A stretch of DNA of 9,946 nt from Limisphaerales bacterium (lineage in GTDB: Bacteria > Verrucomicrobiota > Verrucomicrobiae > Limisphaerales > UBA11358): assembly GCA_003152145.1 (NCBI GenBank), contig PLZL01000104.1, positions 1 through 9,946 of the forward strand. Direction: 5' to 3'. The position numbers and the translations under genes are program-made. The notes beneath the pieces were generated by a model. That model saw only the letters and a program-made list of their open reading frames with translations. It was not told the DNA's origin and did not search any database. Of this stretch, positions 9,177 through 9,946 are shown in pieces. Each line of letters opens with the position of its first letter. Position 1 is the first letter of the stretch.

Positions 9177-9401
9177 ATGAGCAAAGATTGGAAAGACGGC
9201 CTCTTATCAAGTGGATTTCCGCTCGAATATGAAGTTAACAATATCCTCCTGAATACGGGATTTCAGGTAAGAGGGGAGCGTCCATATACAAACAGTTCGC
9301 CATTGTGGACCGTAGAAGAATCGGCGCGGCAAATCCATGCATCCGACTTTGCGCCTTCACCCTCCGACTTGTCCAGCCGTTTTCCACATCCGCCGCAATG
9401 A
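9177..9401 (+). pseudogene. Short ORF, possible 5' remnant of a nuclease-like gene, 74 aa
   Basis: From ATG 9177 the first ~37 residues read MSKDWKDGLLSSGFPLEYEVNN ... followed by ILLNTGFQVRGERPYT. The pattern 'SSG-x-PLE-x-x-V-x-x-IL-x-x-x-GF-x-V-x-x-x-x-Y-Y/T' is one I recall at the N-terminus of restriction-endonuclease-like (PD-(D/E)XK) orphan proteins, where it is followed by an 'FSVD' type segment. Here that continuation is missing. After PYT the sequence becomes Ser/Pro-rich ([18 protein letters not shown]) and ends at TGA 9399-9401, without any catalytic residues. Neither of the other forward frames restores the family pattern. It is therefore best read as a truncated remnant; a genuine small gene or chance ORF remains possible. 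The promoter and Shine-Dalgarno are not evident. Nothing else is seen in the flanks 9106-9176 and 9402-9513. Confidence 0.38.
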
Positions 9402-9513
9402 GATTTGGCCCGCTGGCACCAGAAAAATTCAATTTGGACTGTTCAACCCACCGAATTTCTGGCAGTTTGACCGGACATTTTTGGGAGAAACCAACAAAGA
9501 CGCGATAAGCAAC

Positions 9514-9946
9514 ATGGACAAACCAGCAACAACCAATCAACGACTGATTTCCTGGGTCAACGAAATGGCGGCGCTCTGCCAGCCGGAGAAAATCTTCTGG
9601 TGCGACGGTTCCGACGCCGAGAACCAGATGCTTTGCGACCTGATGGTAAAGAGCGGCACGTTCATCAAGCTCAACGAAAAGAAGCGCCCCGGCTCGTATC
9701 TGGCGCGCTCGCATCCAAGCGACGTGGCGCGCGTGGAAAACCGGACGTTCATCTGCGCGAAGACGAAGGACGAGGTGGGGCCGACGAACCATTGGGCCGA
9801 TCCCGCCGAGATGAAGCAAAAATTGCTCGGGTTTTTCAAAGGCTGCATGAAAGGCCGGACGATGTTCGTGATTCCCTTCGCAATGGGACCGCTGGATTCG
9901 CCAATTTGCAGGATTGGCATTGAGCTTTCTGATTCGCCCTACGTCG
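9514..9946 (+). CDS. pckG: Phosphoenolpyruvate carboxykinase (GTP), N-terminal part, cut by the window edge
   Basis: Converts oxaloacetate and GTP to PEP, GDP and CO2 in the cytoplasm, the entry step of gluconeogenesis. The 144 codons present match the N-terminal domain of the GTP-dependent family (usually about 600 residues). They show [10 protein letters not shown] (27-36), [19 protein letters not shown] (48-66), [13 protein letters not shown] (69-81), [12 protein letters not shown] (89-100), [18 protein letters not shown] (110-127) and [11 protein letters not shown] (134-144). Arg73 in DVARVE corresponds to the substrate-binding Arg87 of the rat cytosolic enzyme. The frame is open to the last base, so the nucleotide-binding and P-loop parts lie outside. 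ATG 9514 is the start because family similarity begins about 10-20 residues later; no good Shine-Dalgarno precedes it, GGGAGA at 9483-9488 being too far away. The 112 bases upstream show no convincing promoter. Confidence 0.96.
   Translation, partial: MDKPATTNQRLISWVNEMAALCQPEKIFWCDGSDAENQMLCDLMVKSGTFIKLNEKKRPGSYLARSHPSDVARVENRTFICAKTKDEVGPTNHWADPAEMKQKLLGFFKGCMKGRTMFVIPFAMGPLDSPICRIGIELSDSPYV

Noticed and set aside
9110..9339. Three copies of AATCCATG (9110, 9119, 9332)
   Set aside because: Eight-base matches with irregular spacing can arise by chance, and no wider repeat surrounds them.
9235..9819. Reverse 194-codon ORF
   Set aside because: Overlaps pckG on the opposite strand; pckG is certain from family motifs.

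Overview
The window most resembles the chromosome of a free-living Verrucomicrobiota bacterium of the Pedosphaera/Limisphaera type. The main clue is a large secreted repeat protein (3595-6444). Its C-terminal ~74-residue module (pattern F-x-W-N-x-V-x-G-x-x-Y-x-x-Q ... N-W ... R-F-Y-R) and its N-terminal 'GNWSDSSNW' module are of a kind I associate with exported proteins of that group. Moderately high GC, weak or absent Shine-Dalgarno sequences and a GTP-type PEP carboxykinase fit. This is recognition from memory, not a search.

Layout. At the left edge is the C-terminal two thirds of an aconitase (1-1767, +), followed after 12 bases by an unrecognised 210-residue protein (1780-2412, +), probably in the same transcript. 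Facing it is a 273-residue protein with a signal peptide (2535-3356, -). After a divergent spacer with a good sigma-70-like promoter (3550-3578) comes the 949-residue secreted repeat protein (3595-6444, +), which carries four tandem copies of a ~175-182 residue unit. Converging on it is an 852-residue M16 zinc metallopeptidase (6499-9057, -), an active half fused to a half without the zinc motif. The spacer 9058-9513 holds a short ORF (9177-9401, +) that looks like the broken 5' end of a nuclease-type gene. The right edge carries the first 144 codons of GTP-dependent phosphoenolpyruvate carboxykinase (9514 to the edge, +).

How the genes fit together. Aconitase (TCA/glyoxylate cycle) and PEP carboxykinase (oxaloacetate to PEP) are housekeeping enzymes of central carbon metabolism, but they lie about 7.7 kb apart with unrelated and oppositely oriented genes between them, so no shared operon is implied. 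The genes between them look like lineage-specific material: two orphan proteins, a cell-surface or secreted repeat protein and a peptidase. I saw no tRNA, rRNA, CRISPR array, insertion sequence or complete mobile element.

No clear novel multi-gene system is visible. The points most worth a second look are: two apparent insertions in the aconitase, one lying in an AT-richer patch; recent repeat duplication in the secreted protein; the two orphan proteins; and the nuclease-like remnant.
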